DNA from: Brachybacterium sp. FME24
GTDB lineage: Bacteria; Actinomycetota; Actinomycetes; Actinomycetales; Dermabacteraceae
NCBI RefSeq assembly: GCF_014897705.1
Contig: NZ_JABUXV010000001.1
Span: forward strand, 1 to 64,000
Reading direction: 5' to 3'
Length of the DNA: 64,000 nucleotides
Part shown: piece after piece, positions 28,793 through 38,463 of the stretch
Position numbering within the stretch: the stretch's first letter is position 1
Layout: each line of letters starts with the position of its first letter
Program-made: the position numbers and the translations under genes
The notes under the pieces: model-generated
Seen by the model: only the letters and a program-made list of their open reading frames with translations
The model's database searches: none
Told to the model about the DNA's origin: nothing

Positions 28793-30385
28793 ATGGGCGA
28801 GTTCGACGACAACTCGGAACCCCTGCTTCTGGCACCTCCGAGCCCCGAGGCAGCCGCCGCCATGAAACAGGCGGCCGCCCGCAGGCGTCGACGTCGTCCG
28901 GTCACGCGTGAGGGCGTCCGCCAGGTCGGCATGATCCGCTCGCCGCAGGCGGCGCAGAAGCTCGCAGAACTGTGGGACGGCGGGAAACAGGACTCCCGCC
29001 GCCTCGCCGAACGGCATCACGTCGTCATTGCGACCTCGCAGGATCCACTGGGGCCCGAGGTGGACAAAGACGGCACGGCCATGGAGGCGTTGCACGTCTC
29101 CCTCGCCCTGCGCTGCACCCGGGCCCAGGCTTCCAGCACCATTCGCGAGTCCCACCGGATCGGCGCGCTCCTCCCCCGCTGCCTCGAGCGTCTGGGGCGC
29201 GGGGAATTCCCGGCCGCGTGGTTCGAGAAGCTCGTCGAGCGCACGAGCGACCTCGAGGACGATGCCGTTCTCGAGGTCGATAGCGCGCTCGCGGAGTGGG
29301 ACCTCTCCGTGAGTCCCGAGTCGTTCAGCCTCCGCCTCGGGCATCTTCTGACGGCTGTCGCCTCGCGCAGCGAGGTGCCCCAGCATGCGACGCCCGAGGC
29401 GCGACGCCGTGTCGTGCTCGACCCTCCCCGGCCGGACGGCACCGGGTGCCTGCGTATCATCGGGCCGATCCCTGAGATCCTGGACCTCAGCCGCCGGTTG
29501 GACCTGGCGGCCCATGCCGTGAAGAACGCTCAACTGTCCGCCCTCGAGGCCGGCACGCCGATCCCGGCCGATGCTGATGGCTATATCGAACGCACCGGTG
29601 AGGTGCCGTCCATCGCGGGTACCCGCTACGACGTGCTGAAGGGCACCGCCTTCGACACCGCCGGAGTCGAGGTGCCCGAGGCCCGATTCCGCCTGAACGT
29701 GACCGTGCCCGTCATGACGCTGCTCGGGGAGTCCGATGCTCCCGGAATGCTCGACGGCACCACCCCTATCCCCGCCTCGATGGCCCGCGACCTCGCCGGG
29801 CGTGAGAGCACCTGGTACCGGGTTCTCACCGATCCGACCTCCGGCCGCTTCCTGCCCGTCCCTGCCGATCGCTACCGCCCGCCCGCCGAACAGATCGAGC
29901 ATCTTCGCCTGCGCCATCCCACCTGCGCGGTACCCGGGTGCAATCGCCCCACCTCCTGGCTGACAGAGTCGGACCACATCAAGGAGTTCGACCACGAGGA
30001 TCCCGCCTCCGGCGGCCCGACAGATGTGGTGAACCTGCACGAGCTGTGCCGCGAGCACCACCGGCTCAAGACGTTAGGGCTGCTCGATCCGGTGCGCGAC
30101 GATGCGGCAGGGAAGACCTGGTGGGACGTCTCCGAGATTCTCATGACCATGCAGGAGGACGGTCGTGATCTGGCCACGGAGCAGGTCGTGGCCGAGATGA
30201 CCGCCGTGTGGGATTCCTATGAAACGGCGCGGGCGATGCGCGAAGAGACCGCACAAAGGTGGCGCGAACTGCGAGAACAAGGGCTGGCGCCCGGTGACGA
30301 AGTGACCGGGCCGGACGGCGAGGACGGATGGTGGGTGGATGAGGACGGTCGACTGCGCCCGCCACCCGATCCGCCGCCGTTCTGA
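28793..30385 (+). CDS. DUF222 / HNH endonuclease family protein
   Basis: 530 aa. DUF222 (13E12-type) region at about 30-330, then an HNH nuclease domain near 385-430 (CAVPGC, SDHIKEFDH, NLHELCREHHRLK) with both cysteines and the histidines present. Acidic, proline-rich C-terminus. These proteins are multi-copy in many actinobacteria and their role is unsettled; some occur within mobile introns or inteins, others alone. Tandem repeats flank this copy (heptamers before, 22-mers after). The ATG is at 28793; an upstream AGGAGGCGAGAGGCG provides the ribosome site. Confidence 0.85.
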   Translation: MGEFDDNSEPLLLAPPSPEAAAAMKQAAARRRRRRPVTREGVRQVGMIRSPQAAQKLAELWDGGKQDSRRLAERHHVVIATSQDPLGPEVDKDGTAMEALHVSLALRCTRAQASSTIRESHRIGALLPRCLERLGRGEFPAAWFEKLVERTSDLEDDAVLEVDSALAEWDLSVSPESFSLRLGHLLTAVASRSEVPQHATPEARRRVVLDPPRPDGTGCLRIIGPIPEILDLSRRLDLAAHAVKNAQLSALEAGTPIPADADGYIERTGEVPSIAGTRYDVLKGTAFDTAGVEVPEARFRLNVTVPVMTLLGESDAPGMLDGTTPIPASMARDLAGRESTWYRVLTDPTSGRFLPVPADRYRPPAEQIEHLRLRHPTCAVPGCNRPTSWLTESDHIKEFDHEDPASGGPTDVVNLHELCREHHRLKTLGLLDPVRDDAAGKTWWDVSEILMTMQEDGRDLATEQVVAEMTAVWDSYETARAMREETAQRWRELREQGLAPGDEVTGPDGEDGWWVDEDGRLRPPPDPPPF

Positions 30386-30468
30386 CCTGCCCCGGCCAGC
30401 ATCCCGGGGTCGAAGACGTCCCCGTCAGCGCCACCAGCCCGGTCTCACAACGTGAGGGGGATCAACGC

Positions 30469-30545
30469 TGCTCGCCAGGGTGCAGGGCCGTGCTCGCCAA
30501 GGTGAACGGTTGTGCTCGCCAGGGTGCAGGGCCGTGCTCGCGAGG
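30469..30545. repeat. 22-bp tandem repeat, 3.5 copies
   Basis: Units at 30469-30490, 30491-30512 and 30513-30534, plus a partial unit to 30545. Each begins TGCTCGCC. Units 1 and 3 are identical and unit 2 differs at several bases. It occupies the gap between the convergent HNH and CopD-CtaG genes, just past the latter's stop. Confidence 0.85.
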
Positions 30546-30549
30546 AATC

Positions 30550-32682
30550 TCAGACGGACGGCTTCGCTCCACCGTCTCGCGAAGTCTCCTCGTCGGCGTT
30601 CTTCTCAGTCTCCGTCTCGGTGCTCTGGTCGGCGTTCCTGTCAGAGATCCTGTCGAAGCCCTGCCCCTCGGCCTCGGGACGGCTCTGCGCATCTGAGTCA
30701 TGAGCACGCTGCCCGCCGGTGCCCGCCTTCCCGTGCAGCCCCGCGAGATACGCGTTGTAGGCCTCCAGCTCCGCACCCCCATCACGTTCTGCCTTGCGGT
30801 CGAACTGGCGGGCTCGTCGGTCCTCGGACTTCATCCACAGCACCGCGACGATGATCGCGTACCCGACAGTGGGGATCTCAGAGACCGCCCACATGATCGA
30901 TCCGCCACGGATCTGGATCAGCTCCAGCTGCTCGGTCCCGTACATGCCGAGCTCGGCATACCAGGCCGGCGCGATCAGCCAGGAAGCCGAGACCAGCGCG
31001 ATGCCGAAGAACGCATGGAAGGCAAGAGTGACCAGCAGCGTGATCAGCTTCAGCAACGGGTTGATCGTCTTGGTCGCGGGATCGATGCCGATCAGCACCC
31101 AGGCGAACAGATACCCCGAGGCGAGGAAGTGCACCGTCATCAGCACATGCCCGACATGGGTGTACATCGCGGCCTCGAACAGCGGCGAGAAGTAGAAGAC
31201 CACCAGGGAACCGGCGAACACCAGGCCGGCCAGCGGCGGCGACGAGACGAACTGTGCGTACCGGGAGTGCAGCGCCGCCAGCACCCATTCACGAATGCTG
31301 CGAGAACCGTCGGTCCGCGGAGCGACAGCTCGGGAGAGCAGGGTGACCGGTGCGCCCAGCACCCACAGCGGCGGCGCGATCATCATCATCGCCATGTGCT
31401 GGACCATGTGGGCGTCGAAACGGAACCGGCCCCACGCAGCAGCTCCCCCGCTGGTGACCCACGCGAGGGCCACGCAGCCCAGTACGAAGGCGAGGGTGCG
31501 GTGCCATGCCCAGGCGTCGCCGCGCCGCGCGAGACGCACCACGCCGACCACGTAGAAGACGGCCATGGTCGCGGCGAGCAGCAGCGCGATCCAGTCGGGC
31601 TGGACCAGCGTGAACATCGTCTTGGGGCCGAACTCCTGCTCCGGCGGCAGATACCCCACCAGCGAGAGGATCTTCCGAGCGCCCTCGGCGGGGACCTCCT
31701 GCGGCACCGGCGGCGCGGAACGACCCAGGGCGATCGAAGCGCCGATCACGGCGGCCATCACGACGCCCTCTGTCGCGGCCAGGTGGCGGAAACGGAGCCG
31801 CTCGCCGAGCCGTCGACGCTGCACCGCCCCGATCCCTGCCAGGGCGATGAGGCCGATGGCCTTGGCGAGCACCACACGCCCATAGCCGGTGGTCAGCAGT
31901 TCTTCCCACCCGGACATCCGGATCGAGGCACTGAGCAGGCCGCTGATCGCCAGGCAGATGACTGCAGCCAGTGCCCAGGGCGAGAAACGACGCACCGTCA
32001 CCGAGACCTGCTGATCATTCAGTCGCGGGGAGATCAGCGCGATCACCAGCAGCCCACCGGCCCACACGGAGACGGCCATGAGGTGCAGGACCATCGCGTT
32101 GACGGCATTGACGTGATCGAGGCTGGCCCCGGCGTGCCCGGCCAGGCCCAGAGCGGCGACTCCCACACCGGACAGCGCCAGACCCCAGCAGGCCAGAACC
32201 GTGGAGCGTGCGAGCGCGTATGCGAGGGCCGAGAGCCCCGCCGCGATGGCGATGGTGAGCTGCACCCGACCGAGATCCCCGTCCAGGGCGATGTCCCAGA
32301 CGTTCAGCCCGGAGCCTGCACCGGCGGACTCAAGACCGCCCAAGGGGATCTGCGCCACCGAGGCCACCGCCCACAGCAGGGCACCGGCCGCCCCGAGACG
32401 CACCGTGCGTCGGCGCACCGGATCCAAGGTGGTGGCCTCGCGACGGGACGGGCCGGGCAGCAGCAGCACCGCCGTGCCGCCGGCGCCGACGGCGAGCAGC
32501 AGCCCGAGGTGGTGCAGAGCACGCACGACCGGCAGACCCCAGGTGACCAGCGGTGAGGCCGGGACAAGGGTCGCCGGCTCCGCAGCACCGGTGGCGAACA
32601 GACCGACCAGAGCCGTCGCGACGGTCACAGCGAACAGCACCGGGACGGCGAGAGCGCTGACCCGCGAGGCGCGAGAGGTCAT
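30550..32682 (-). CDS. CopD-CtaG fusion membrane protein (cytochrome oxidase assembly)
   Basis: 710-aa polytopic membrane protein. The N-terminal half (about 1-330, eight or so helices) is CopD-like. The C-terminal half (about 360-650) is the caa3-type CtaG domain, with histidine-containing helices (HMVQHMAMM). It ends in a long charged tail. Such fusions are standard in actinobacteria and are linked to copper delivery for cytochrome c oxidase; a direct copper role is inferred. The ATG overlaps the rRNA methyltransferase stop (ATGA), so it may be part of the infC operon's distal end. Confidence 0.85.
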   Translation of the reverse strand: MTSRASRVSALAVPVLFAVTVATALVGLFATGAAEPATLVPASPLVTWGLPVVRALHHLGLLLAVGAGGTAVLLLPGPSRREATTLDPVRRRTVRLGAAGALLWAVASVAQIPLGGLESAGAGSGLNVWDIALDGDLGRVQLTIAIAAGLSALAYALARSTVLACWGLALSGVGVAALGLAGHAGASLDHVNAVNAMVLHLMAVSVWAGGLLVIALISPRLNDQQVSVTVRRFSPWALAAVICLAISGLLSASIRMSGWEELLTTGYGRVVLAKAIGLIALAGIGAVQRRRLGERLRFRHLAATEGVVMAAVIGASIALGRSAPPVPQEVPAEGARKILSLVGYLPPEQEFGPKTMFTLVQPDWIALLLAATMAVFYVVGVVRLARRGDAWAWHRTLAFVLGCVALAWVTSGGAAAWGRFRFDAHMVQHMAMMMIAPPLWVLGAPVTLLSRAVAPRTDGSRSIREWVLAALHSRYAQFVSSPPLAGLVFAGSLVVFYFSPLFEAAMYTHVGHVLMTVHFLASGYLFAWVLIGIDPATKTINPLLKLITLLVTLAFHAFFGIALVSASWLIAPAWYAELGMYGTEQLELIQIRGGSIMWAVSEIPTVGYAIIVAVLWMKSEDRRARQFDRKAERDGGAELEAYNAYLAGLHGKAGTGGQRAHDSDAQSRPEAEGQGFDRISDRNADQSTETETEKNADEETSRDGGAKPSV

Positions 32683-33599
32683 TCCCCCGCCTGTCTGCGC
32701 CGCAGTGTCTCGAACAGGCAGACCGTCGCCGCAGTGTGGACGTTCAAGGATTCGGCGTGACCGGCGAGCGGGATGCGCACCGCGAGCGGTGCAGCAGCGA
32801 GCGTGCGCTCATCCAGGCCATGGGCCTCATTGCCCAGGATCCAGGCGAGACGAGTCGGCAGCTCGGCCGTGAACAGCTCTGAGTGCGCGTATCCGCTGGT
32901 CGCTGCGGCAGTCACGTCGGCCTCGGCAAGGCCGTCGAGCACCTCGGTGATCTCCGCGCCGGTGACCACGGGAAGGTGGAAGAGGCTGCCCACGGCGGCG
33001 CGGACAGCCTTGGGCGCATAAGGGTCCGCGCACGTGCGGGTGAGCACGACCAGATCTGCGCCGGCTGCGTCGGCCGTGCGGATCAGGGTGCCCACGTTGC
33101 CGGGATCGCGCACCTCGTGCAGCACGACGACCGTGACGGGACGCCCCACGGGGAGGTTCCCGATCGCGATGAGCGCGTCGGTGACGGTCTCGGCGGGAAG
33201 GCGCCCGAGCGCGAGCACGCCCTGCGGGCTCACCAGGGACGTCGTAGCGGAGGCGCCGGCAGTCCTGTCGGCGGTGCCTGTCCCGTCGGCGGGCTCCCCC
33301 TCGGGTCCGTTCTCGCGGACCATGGCGCGGATGATCTGCTCCTCGACCTCGCGCACGGGCACCCCGGCATCGCGTGCGAGGCCGGTCAGCTCGGGGTGGG
33401 CGGCAGCGGCGCGCGCGGTGGTGAAGACCTCCACGGCGAGCTCGGCCCGGTGGGTGAGCAGCGAACGGATCGCCTGCGGACCCTCGATGCGGAATCGCTG
33501 CTGCTTGCGACGCGCAGAGCGCCCGGTCAGTGCGGCCACCTTCCGCACCCGCTCGGAGCGGGGAGAGGTGATCGGAGACTGATCCGGGCGCTCGGTCAT
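32679..33599 (-). CDS. TrmH/SpoU-family RNA 2'-O-methyltransferase
   Basis: 306-aa SPOUT methyltransferase. N-terminal substrate-binding part (about 20-110). C-terminal catalytic knot with motif 1 NVGTLIRTADAAGA, motif 2 ILGNEAHGL and motif 3 SLNVHTAATVCLFE. Probably methylates rRNA (TsnR/RlmB-like), but the site cannot be read from sequence. The position directly after rplT is a common actinobacterial arrangement. The ATG at 33599 lies 20 bp past the rplT stop. A serine/threonine-rich insert near residues 145-165 is unusual. Confidence 0.88.
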   Translation of the reverse strand: MTERPDQSPITSPRSERVRKVAALTGRSARRKQQRFRIEGPQAIRSLLTHRAELAVEVFTTARAAAAHPELTGLARDAGVPVREVEEQIIRAMVRENGPEGEPADGTGTADRTAGASATTSLVSPQGVLALGRLPAETVTDALIAIGNLPVGRPVTVVVLHEVRDPGNVGTLIRTADAAGADLVVLTRTCADPYAPKAVRAAVGSLFHLPVVTGAEITEVLDGLAEADVTAAATSGYAHSELFTAELPTRLAWILGNEAHGLDERTLAAAPLAVRIPLAGHAESLNVHTAATVCLFETLRRRQAGE

Positions 33600-33618
33600 C
33601 GCGTGATGGTGCGCGATG

Positions 33619-33999
33619 TCAGACTGCCGGGGCGTTGACGTCCTCGGGGAGGGCGTTCTTCGCGACCTCGACCAGAGCGGCGAATGCCGGGGCGTCGTGG
33701 ACCGCGAGCTCAGCGAGCATGCGACGGTCGACCTCGACACCCGCGCGGCCGAGGCCCTGGATGAGGCGGTTGTAGGTCAGACCGTTGGCGCGGGATGCAG
33801 CGTTGATGCGCTGGATCCAGAGCTGACGGAACTTGCCCTGACGCTTCTTACGGTCACGGAAGTTGTAGGTCTGCGAATGGAGGACCTGCTCCTTCGCCTT
33901 ACGGTACAGACGGGAGCGCTGGCCGCTGTAACCGCTGGCCTGCTCGAGAATTTCCCGACGCTTCTTATGGGCGTTTACCGCCCGCTTCACGCGTGCCAC
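33619..33999 (-). CDS. rplT: 50S ribosomal protein L20
   Basis: 126 aa, basic. Begins [16 protein letters not shown] and carries [14 protein letters not shown] core motifs (here [12 protein letters not shown]), typical of L20. It binds 23S rRNA early in 50S assembly and autoregulates its operon in some bacteria. Third gene of infC-rpmI-rplT. Confidence 0.98.
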   Translation of the reverse strand: MARVKRAVNAHKKRREILEQASGYSGQRSRLYRKAKEQVLHSQTYNFRDRKKRQGKFRQLWIQRINAASRANGLTYNRLIQGLGRAGVEVDRRMLAELAVHDAPAFAALVEVAKNALPEDVNAPAV

Positions 34000-34058
34000 G
34001 TGATACTCCTTCGATCGTGTCGTTCAGGGACGCGAGAGCAGGGCTCCCACGTGGGCGA

Positions 34059-34253
34059 TCAGCGGCCCAGCAGCTTCTTCATACGCTTGACGTCGGACTT
34101 GGCGACAGAGGTGTCGTTGCCAAGACGGCGCTTGCGGGTGGAGGACTTGGTCTCCATGAGGTGGCGTGCATTCGCCTTCTCCCGCATGAGCTTCCCCGTG
34201 CCGGTCACGCGGATGCGCTTCTTGGTCCCCGAATGGGTCTTGTTCTTCGGCAT
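34059..34253 (-). CDS. rpmI: 50S ribosomal protein L35
   Basis: 64 aa, highly basic, starting [18 protein letters not shown], the usual L35 sequence. It sits between infC and rplT with 25- and 59-bp gaps. Confidence 0.98.
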   Translation of the reverse strand: MPKNKTHSGTKKRIRVTGTGKLMREKANARHLMETKSSTRKRRLGNDTSVAKSDVKRMKKLLGR

Positions 34254-34278
34254 GTTGCCTGTTCTCCTTCGTACGTTC

Positions 34279-34905
34279 TCAGGACTCGGAGCCGGTGTCG
34301 GCGTCGGCCTCGGTCGTGGACTCGGGGTCCTCGTCGCGGGCGGCAGCCTTCTCGGCGTCAGTCTTGCGCTTGCGGGCCTCGGCCATGGCCTGGGCCTTCT
34401 TCTTGTGCGGCCCGAAGACCATCACCATGTTGCGACCGTCCTGCCGCGGGTGCGACTCGACGAATCCGTACTCGGCGACATCCTCGGCCATACGCTGCAG
34501 CAGCTTCACGCCGCGCTCAGGACGGGCCTGCTCACGACCGCGGAATCGGATGATGACCTTGCACTTGTCGCCGCCATCAAGGAACTTCTCAACATTGCGG
34601 CGCTTGGTCTCGTAGTCATGCTGGTCGATCTTCAGGCCCATACGGATTTCCTTCTGGACCGTATTCGCCTGATTCTTCCGCGCCTCACGGGCCTTCAGGT
34701 TGGCTTCGTACTTGTACTTGCCGTAATCCATGAGACGGGCGACCGGCGGGTTCGCGCCGGGTGCGACCTCGACGAGGTCGAGGTCTGCTTCCGCGGCGAG
34801 ACGCAGAGCGTCCTCGACACGGACCTCGCCGACCTGCTCGCCGGCGGGGCCGACCAGAAGGACCTTGGGGACCCTGATCTGACCATTGATGCGCTGTTCG
34901 CTGAT
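34279..34905 (-). CDS. infC: translation initiation factor IF-3 (AUC start)
   Basis: 208 aa. The N-domain begins [14 protein letters not shown] and the C-domain ends near residue 175, followed by an acidic tail. It prevents 50S joining and checks start-codon fidelity. No ATG, GTG or TTG precedes the conserved N-terminus; an in-frame TGA lies 9 bases upstream of an ATC codon at 34905, which has AGGAG 5 nt before it. This fits the known use of AUU/AUC starts in infC, by which IF-3 limits its own synthesis. The first ATG is at 34731, inside the interdomain linker, and would lose the N-domain. Confidence 0.93.
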   Translation of the reverse strand: MSEQRINGQIRVPKVLLVGPAGEQVGEVRVEDALRLAAEADLDLVEVAPGANPPVARLMDYGKYKYEANLKAREARKNQANTVQKEIRMGLKIDQHDYETKRRNVEKFLDGGDKCKVIIRFRGREQARPERGVKLLQRMAEDVAEYGFVESHPRQDGRNMVMVFGPHKKKAQAMAEARKRKTDAEKAAARDEDPESTTEADADTGSES

Positions 34906-34944
34906 GTTGGCTCCTCACCTTGGTTCGAGTCGGACACGACGAAA

Positions 34945-34967
34945 GGCCCCCGCTTCATGCGGAGGCC
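34945..34967 (-). terminator. infC leader attenuator hairpin
   Basis: Arms 34945-34953 and 34959-34967 form nine pairs (one G-U in the minus-strand RNA), followed by TTTC. It sits 40 nt before the infC start, within a leader of about 245 nt if transcription begins at the 35158-35186 promoter. A similar hairpin is common in actinobacterial infC leaders, consistent with attenuation. Confidence 0.55.
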
Positions 34968-35157
34968 CCAAGGTGCGCGGCGTCGGAACGCCGATCGGAC
35001 ACTACTGCCCGACGACCAGGCGATGACGCCCGGCTGCAATACTGACCTGGCGACGGTTCGCTCCGAGCCCGAGGGTTCAGAGCTGCTTGCCACGAGGTGG
35101 GAAGGGACTCCACTTGAGGAACGATGTGACGAGGGTTTCGACCTGTTCCAATCGACT

Positions 35158-35186
35158 ATCCTAGCAGGAGCGTCCGTGCAGTCCAG
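35158..35186 (-). promoter_or_regulatory. infC-rpmI-rplT promoter
   Basis: Minus-strand CTGGAC (35181-35186), a 17-bp spacer and TAGGAT (35158-35163). Good hexamers and spacing for the housekeeping sigma factor. It leaves a long leader before infC and lies just before the divergent DUF4352 gene. Confidence 0.6.
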
Positions 35187-35233
35187 GTGATGTGCGTCGC
35201 GTCCCGCGAGCTGCGACCAGCGAGGAGTTTTTG

Positions 35234-36328
35234 GTGGATACCGACCGCGACCCTACCGGGGAACCTGAACCGGAGAGCGGCTGGCCCCTCTCGCCTGGCA
35301 ACGCCCCTGACAATCCCTCTGGCAGCGCTCCTGACCAGGCCGGACAGGAGCAGTCACCGCCTTCGACGAGGCAGTCACCGCCGCCCGAGCAGGCGCCGCC
35401 GAGACCCGAGCAGGCGACGTCCGCGGCGGCCGGCACCTCCCCGGGGTACGGGTACGGCTACGAGGCGGCCCCGCCCGACTCCTCCGGGAGCACTGGATCC
35501 GACGAGCCCGCCGGATCCGAGGCGGGTGCAGCTCCGAGTCACAGCAGCGGCCCCGGCACTGCCTCTGGCGACGCCGGGACCTCAGCGGCAGGCTCTGATC
35601 CGTCCACCGGCCTGCATCCGCCCACCGGCGTGCACTCCCCGACCGGCCTGCGCGGCGCCACCACGCCCCGCGCGGTGCTGCGCCCGGTTCCCGACGGTTT
35701 CCCGACGCCTCCCCCGCGGCCCACCCGCCCCAATCGTCGCCCGGCCCCGAAGCTCGAACAAGAGGCAGCGCCCCCGCGAAACCGCTGGGTGATCGCCTCG
35801 GTCGCCGTGGTCGTGGCGCTCGTACTGGTCGTCGCCATCAGCGGCAGCATCCTCGCCTACCGGGCCCTCAGCCCGGAGTCGCCCGCCGCCTCCGCGCCGT
35901 CCCCGGCCGGTGAGGACGCCGGCGGCGCGTCCGCCACCGGCGAGCTCGCGCTCGGCGATGTGACCGTCCGCGAGGCCAGCACCGAGCTCGGCGTGCGCCA
36001 GGTCGGCAACGGGGCGAGCGAACCCATGACGCCCGAGGGCGAGTTCGTGATCGTCACGATCGACGTCGACAACGGCAGCGATGCCTCCGTCACGATCGAG
36101 GGCGGCGAGCTTCTGACGACGGCCGATGGCGAGACCTACGAGCCGAACGCGGACGCCGCTCAGGCGCACGTCGCCGACTCCCAGGGCTACGGCCTGGTCA
36201 CCGCTGGCCAGAGCGGCACCTTCCACTTCGTGTACGACGTCCCGGTCGGCTCCGAGCCGACCGGTGTGCACCTCGACTTCTCCGGGAACGACTCAGCCGG
36301 AGAGGGAGACCTCCCTGTGGGCGGGTGA
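35234..36328 (+). CDS. membrane-anchored DUF4352 domain protein
   Basis: 364 aa. Residues 1-180 are a disordered, proline/serine-rich cytoplasmic region. One membrane helix (about 183-212) leads to an outer DUF4352-type beta domain (about 240-360) beginning LALGDVTVREASTELGV. The DUF4352 (Telomere_rpt_TRF2-like) fold is often found on secreted or lipoproteins of Gram-positives; function unknown. The GTG at 35234 has AGGAG 6 nt upstream; a GTG 14 codons earlier lacks one. Divergent from infC. Confidence 0.7.
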   Translation: MDTDRDPTGEPEPESGWPLSPGNAPDNPSGSAPDQAGQEQSPPSTRQSPPPEQAPPRPEQATSAAAGTSPGYGYGYEAAPPDSSGSTGSDEPAGSEAGAAPSHSSGPGTASGDAGTSAAGSDPSTGLHPPTGVHSPTGLRGATTPRAVLRPVPDGFPTPPPRPTRPNRRPAPKLEQEAAPPRNRWVIASVAVVVALVLVVAISGSILAYRALSPESPAASAPSPAGEDAGGASATGELALGDVTVREASTELGVRQVGNGASEPMTPEGEFVIVTIDVDNGSDASVTIEGGELLTTADGETYEPNADAAQAHVADSQGYGLVTAGQSGTFHFVYDVPVGSEPTGVHLDFSGNDSAGEGDLPVGG

Positions 36329-36420
36329 CGCCGGCGGCCGCGGCGCGACCGTCGCGGCCCCTGCCCCCATCCTGCTCTGCCCGGCGAACCTGCTCTGCCG
36401 GCGAAGCCCTGGTCACCTCT

Positions 36421-36472
36421 GGTGGCCACCCTGGTCACCACCGGTGACCGTCCTGGCCACTATCCGTGGCCA
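36421..36472. repeat. cluster of short inverted repeats
   Basis: Three adjacent palindromes: GGTGGCCACC (36421-36430); GGTCACC/GGTGACC (36433-36439, 36443-36449); TGGCCAC/GTGGCCA (36454-36460, 36466-36472). They end 26 bp before the DUF1844 gene. Could be a terminator for the DUF4352 gene, an operator, or both. Confidence 0.45.
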
Positions 36473-36498
36473 CACCACCTGACGACGAAGGACACCCA

Positions 36499-36873
36499 GT
36501 GAACGAGAACCAGAACCCCGCCGCCGCTCCCCTGGACGACACGGGCGCCGACGAGCTGCGCGACATCTCCGAGGTGGCAGCGGTCGAGATCATCACGTCG
36601 GCCTGCGTGCACCTGCTGAGCGCCGCCGCGGTGAAGGTCGGACTTGCGGAGGACGAGGAGACCGGGCAGTACCAGGATCTCGCCGAAGCGCGGAAGCTGA
36701 TCATCGCCCTGGCCGGTCTGGTGACCGCCGCGGCCCCCGAGATCGGCAACGAGCATGCGAGGTCCCTGCGCGATGGGCTGCGTTCCCTGCAGCTCGCCTT
36801 CGCCGAGGCGCTGCCGTTCCCGGACGCTCCGGGCGAGGCCCCGGGCGAGAAGTACACCGGCCGGGTCTCCTGA
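36499..36873 (+). CDS. DUF1844 domain protein
   Basis: 124 aa, cytoplasmic, alpha-helical. The family core AAVEIITSACVHLLSAAAVKVGL (given in parts: AAVEIITSAC, HLLSAAAVKVGL) lies at about 28-50, with a second helix pair to about residue 105. Conserved next to infC in many actinobacteria; function unknown. The GTG start has AAGGA 6 nt upstream. Confidence 0.8.
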   Translation: MNENQNPAAAPLDDTGADELRDISEVAAVEIITSACVHLLSAAAVKVGLAEDEETGQYQDLAEARKLIIALAGLVTAAAPEIGNEHARSLRDGLRSLQLAFAEALPFPDAPGEAPGEKYTGRVS

Positions 36874-36889
36874 CGCCCGGGGCGCGTGG

Positions 36890-37732
36890 TCAGGAACCGA
36901 GGACGAGCCGCAGCGAGCTGATCCGTTCAGCGACCAGCGGCTCCGCGCCGAGCCGCGCGGAGACTTCGTCGACCACGGTGCGGACCGTCTGCGCGGTGAG
37001 GCCGGGAGACAGCTGGACATGCAGGTCGACCTCGCTGCGCTCCCCCGCCCTGGCCACCAGGTCCCTCACCTGATCCGTCGCCTCGGCGATGCGGGTCAGC
37101 GAATCGGCGACCTCGGGGTCCAGATGCGGGGGGATCCACTCTCGGCCCTGCGCGAGCGCCCACAGCACGGAGCGGGGCAACTGGATCGGGCCGCCCTCGG
37201 CGGCAGGAGTCGCCGCGTCCACGAGCAACGAGGTGCAGCCTTCCTGCACGGCGGCCTGCGCAGCCTGCGGTGCCACCACGGGAACCGGGCGGGCGTCGGC
37301 GCGCCACGCGGACAGCGCCGCGGACGAGGCGAAGATCGGCAGCACCCGGCCACCATCGGGCGCGATGATCGAGACCATCGCCATGTCAGCGCCGTTGTCC
37401 CCGGTCAGCCCGTGCGCGGTGGTGCCCGTCTCGGTGGCGACCGCCATGATGGGCACCAGCACGCGGCTCTCGGCGAGCGCGGCCACCAGTGCCTGGCGGT
37501 GCGGGTCCTGGCCGGCGCGATGCGCGGCCAGGGCGTGCGCGAGAGGGGCCGGGGCAGAACCGTCATCGTCCGGGAAGGGGCTGAGCGAGTAGTCGCGGCC
37601 TTCCCAGGACACGCCCGCGGTGTCGGTCAGGGGGGACTTCTCGCGGAAGTGGGCGGGCAGCGCAGGTCGCGCCTGCTCGCCGCGCGCTGTGGCAGCGGGG
37701 TCGCGGCGCCGGCGGTCGTCCCGGTCGGTCAC
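36890..37732 (-). CDS. SseB family protein
   Basis: 280 aa with an SseB N-terminal-type domain (about 55-190; core VLVPIMAV... and [14 protein letters not shown]). The family was named from enhanced-serine-sensitivity protein and its molecular role is unknown. The start overlaps the priA stop (ATGA). Last gene of the his cluster. It converges on the DUF1844 gene with 16 bp between stops. Confidence 0.8.
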   Translation of the reverse strand: MTDRDDRRRRDPAATARGEQARPALPAHFREKSPLTDTAGVSWEGRDYSLSPFPDDDGSAPAPLAHALAAHRAGQDPHRQALVAALAESRVLVPIMAVATETGTTAHGLTGDNGADMAMVSIIAPDGGRVLPIFASSAALSAWRADARPVPVVAPQAAQAAVQEGCTSLLVDAATPAAEGGPIQLPRSVLWALAQGREWIPPHLDPEVADSLTRIAEATDQVRDLVARAGERSEVDLHVQLSPGLTAQTVRTVVDEVSARLGAEPLVAERISSLRLVLGS

Positions 37733-38463
37733 GGGCGCCCCGCGACGTCCAGCGCCTCACCCATCGTGAACGCCTTGGAGTACAGGGCCTTGCCCACGAT
37801 GGCGCCCTCGACACCCGCGGAGACCAGCTCGCGCAGGACACGAAGATCCTCGAGCGAGGAGATCCCGCCGGAGGCGACGACCGCGGCATCGGTGCGCGCA
37901 CACACGTCGCGCAGCAGCTCGACGTTCGGGCCGCGCAGGGTGCCGTCCTTGGTGACGTCGGTGACGACGTAGCGCTGGCAGCCTGCCTCGTCGAGACGCT
38001 CGAGGGTCTCCCACAGGTCACCGCCCTCACGGGTCCAGCCGCGGGCGGCGAGCGTGGTGCCGCGCACGTCCAGGCCGACGGCGATGCGGTCTCCGTGCTC
38101 GGCGAGGATCTCCGCGGTCCACTCCGGGTTCTCCAGGGCGGCGGTTCCGAGGTTGACGCGTCGGCAGCCGGTGGCCAGCGCCGCGGCGAGCGACTCGTCG
38201 TCACGGATACCGCCGGAGAGCTCGACATTCATGTCGACGGCCGCGACGACCTCTGCCAGCAGAGCCGCATTGCTGCCGCGGCCGAAGGCGGCATCGAGGT
38301 CGACCAGGTGCAGCCAGCTCGCACCTCCTTCCTGGAAGGCGAGCGCGGCGTCCAGGGGCGCACCGTAGGCGGTCTCGGAGCCGGCTTCGCCCTGCACGAG
38401 GCGCACGGCTTGGCCGGACTGCACATCGACGGCGGGGAGCAGCTCGAGGATCGGAGCGGTCAT
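37729..38463 (-). CDS. priA: phosphoribosyl isomerase A (HisA/TrpF bifunctional)
   Basis: 244-aa (beta-alpha)8 barrel isomerising ProFAR (histidine pathway) and, in actinobacteria, phosphoribosyl-anthranilate (tryptophan pathway). [10 protein letters not shown] carries the first catalytic aspartate (D13); [12 protein letters not shown] carries the second; phosphate loops ASGGISS and GIRDDES are present. AGGAGG is 5 nt before the ATG. I infer PriA rather than HisA from the lineage; no trpF is visible in this window. Confidence 0.92.
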   Translation of the reverse strand: MTAPILELLPAVDVQSGQAVRLVQGEAGSETAYGAPLDAALAFQEGGASWLHLVDLDAAFGRGSNAALLAEVVAAVDMNVELSGGIRDDESLAAALATGCRRVNLGTAALENPEWTAEILAEHGDRIAVGLDVRGTTLAARGWTREGGDLWETLERLDEAGCQRYVVTDVTKDGTLRGPNVELLRDVCARTDAAVVASGGISSLEDLRVLRELVSAGVEGAIVGKALYSKAFTMGEALDVAGRP

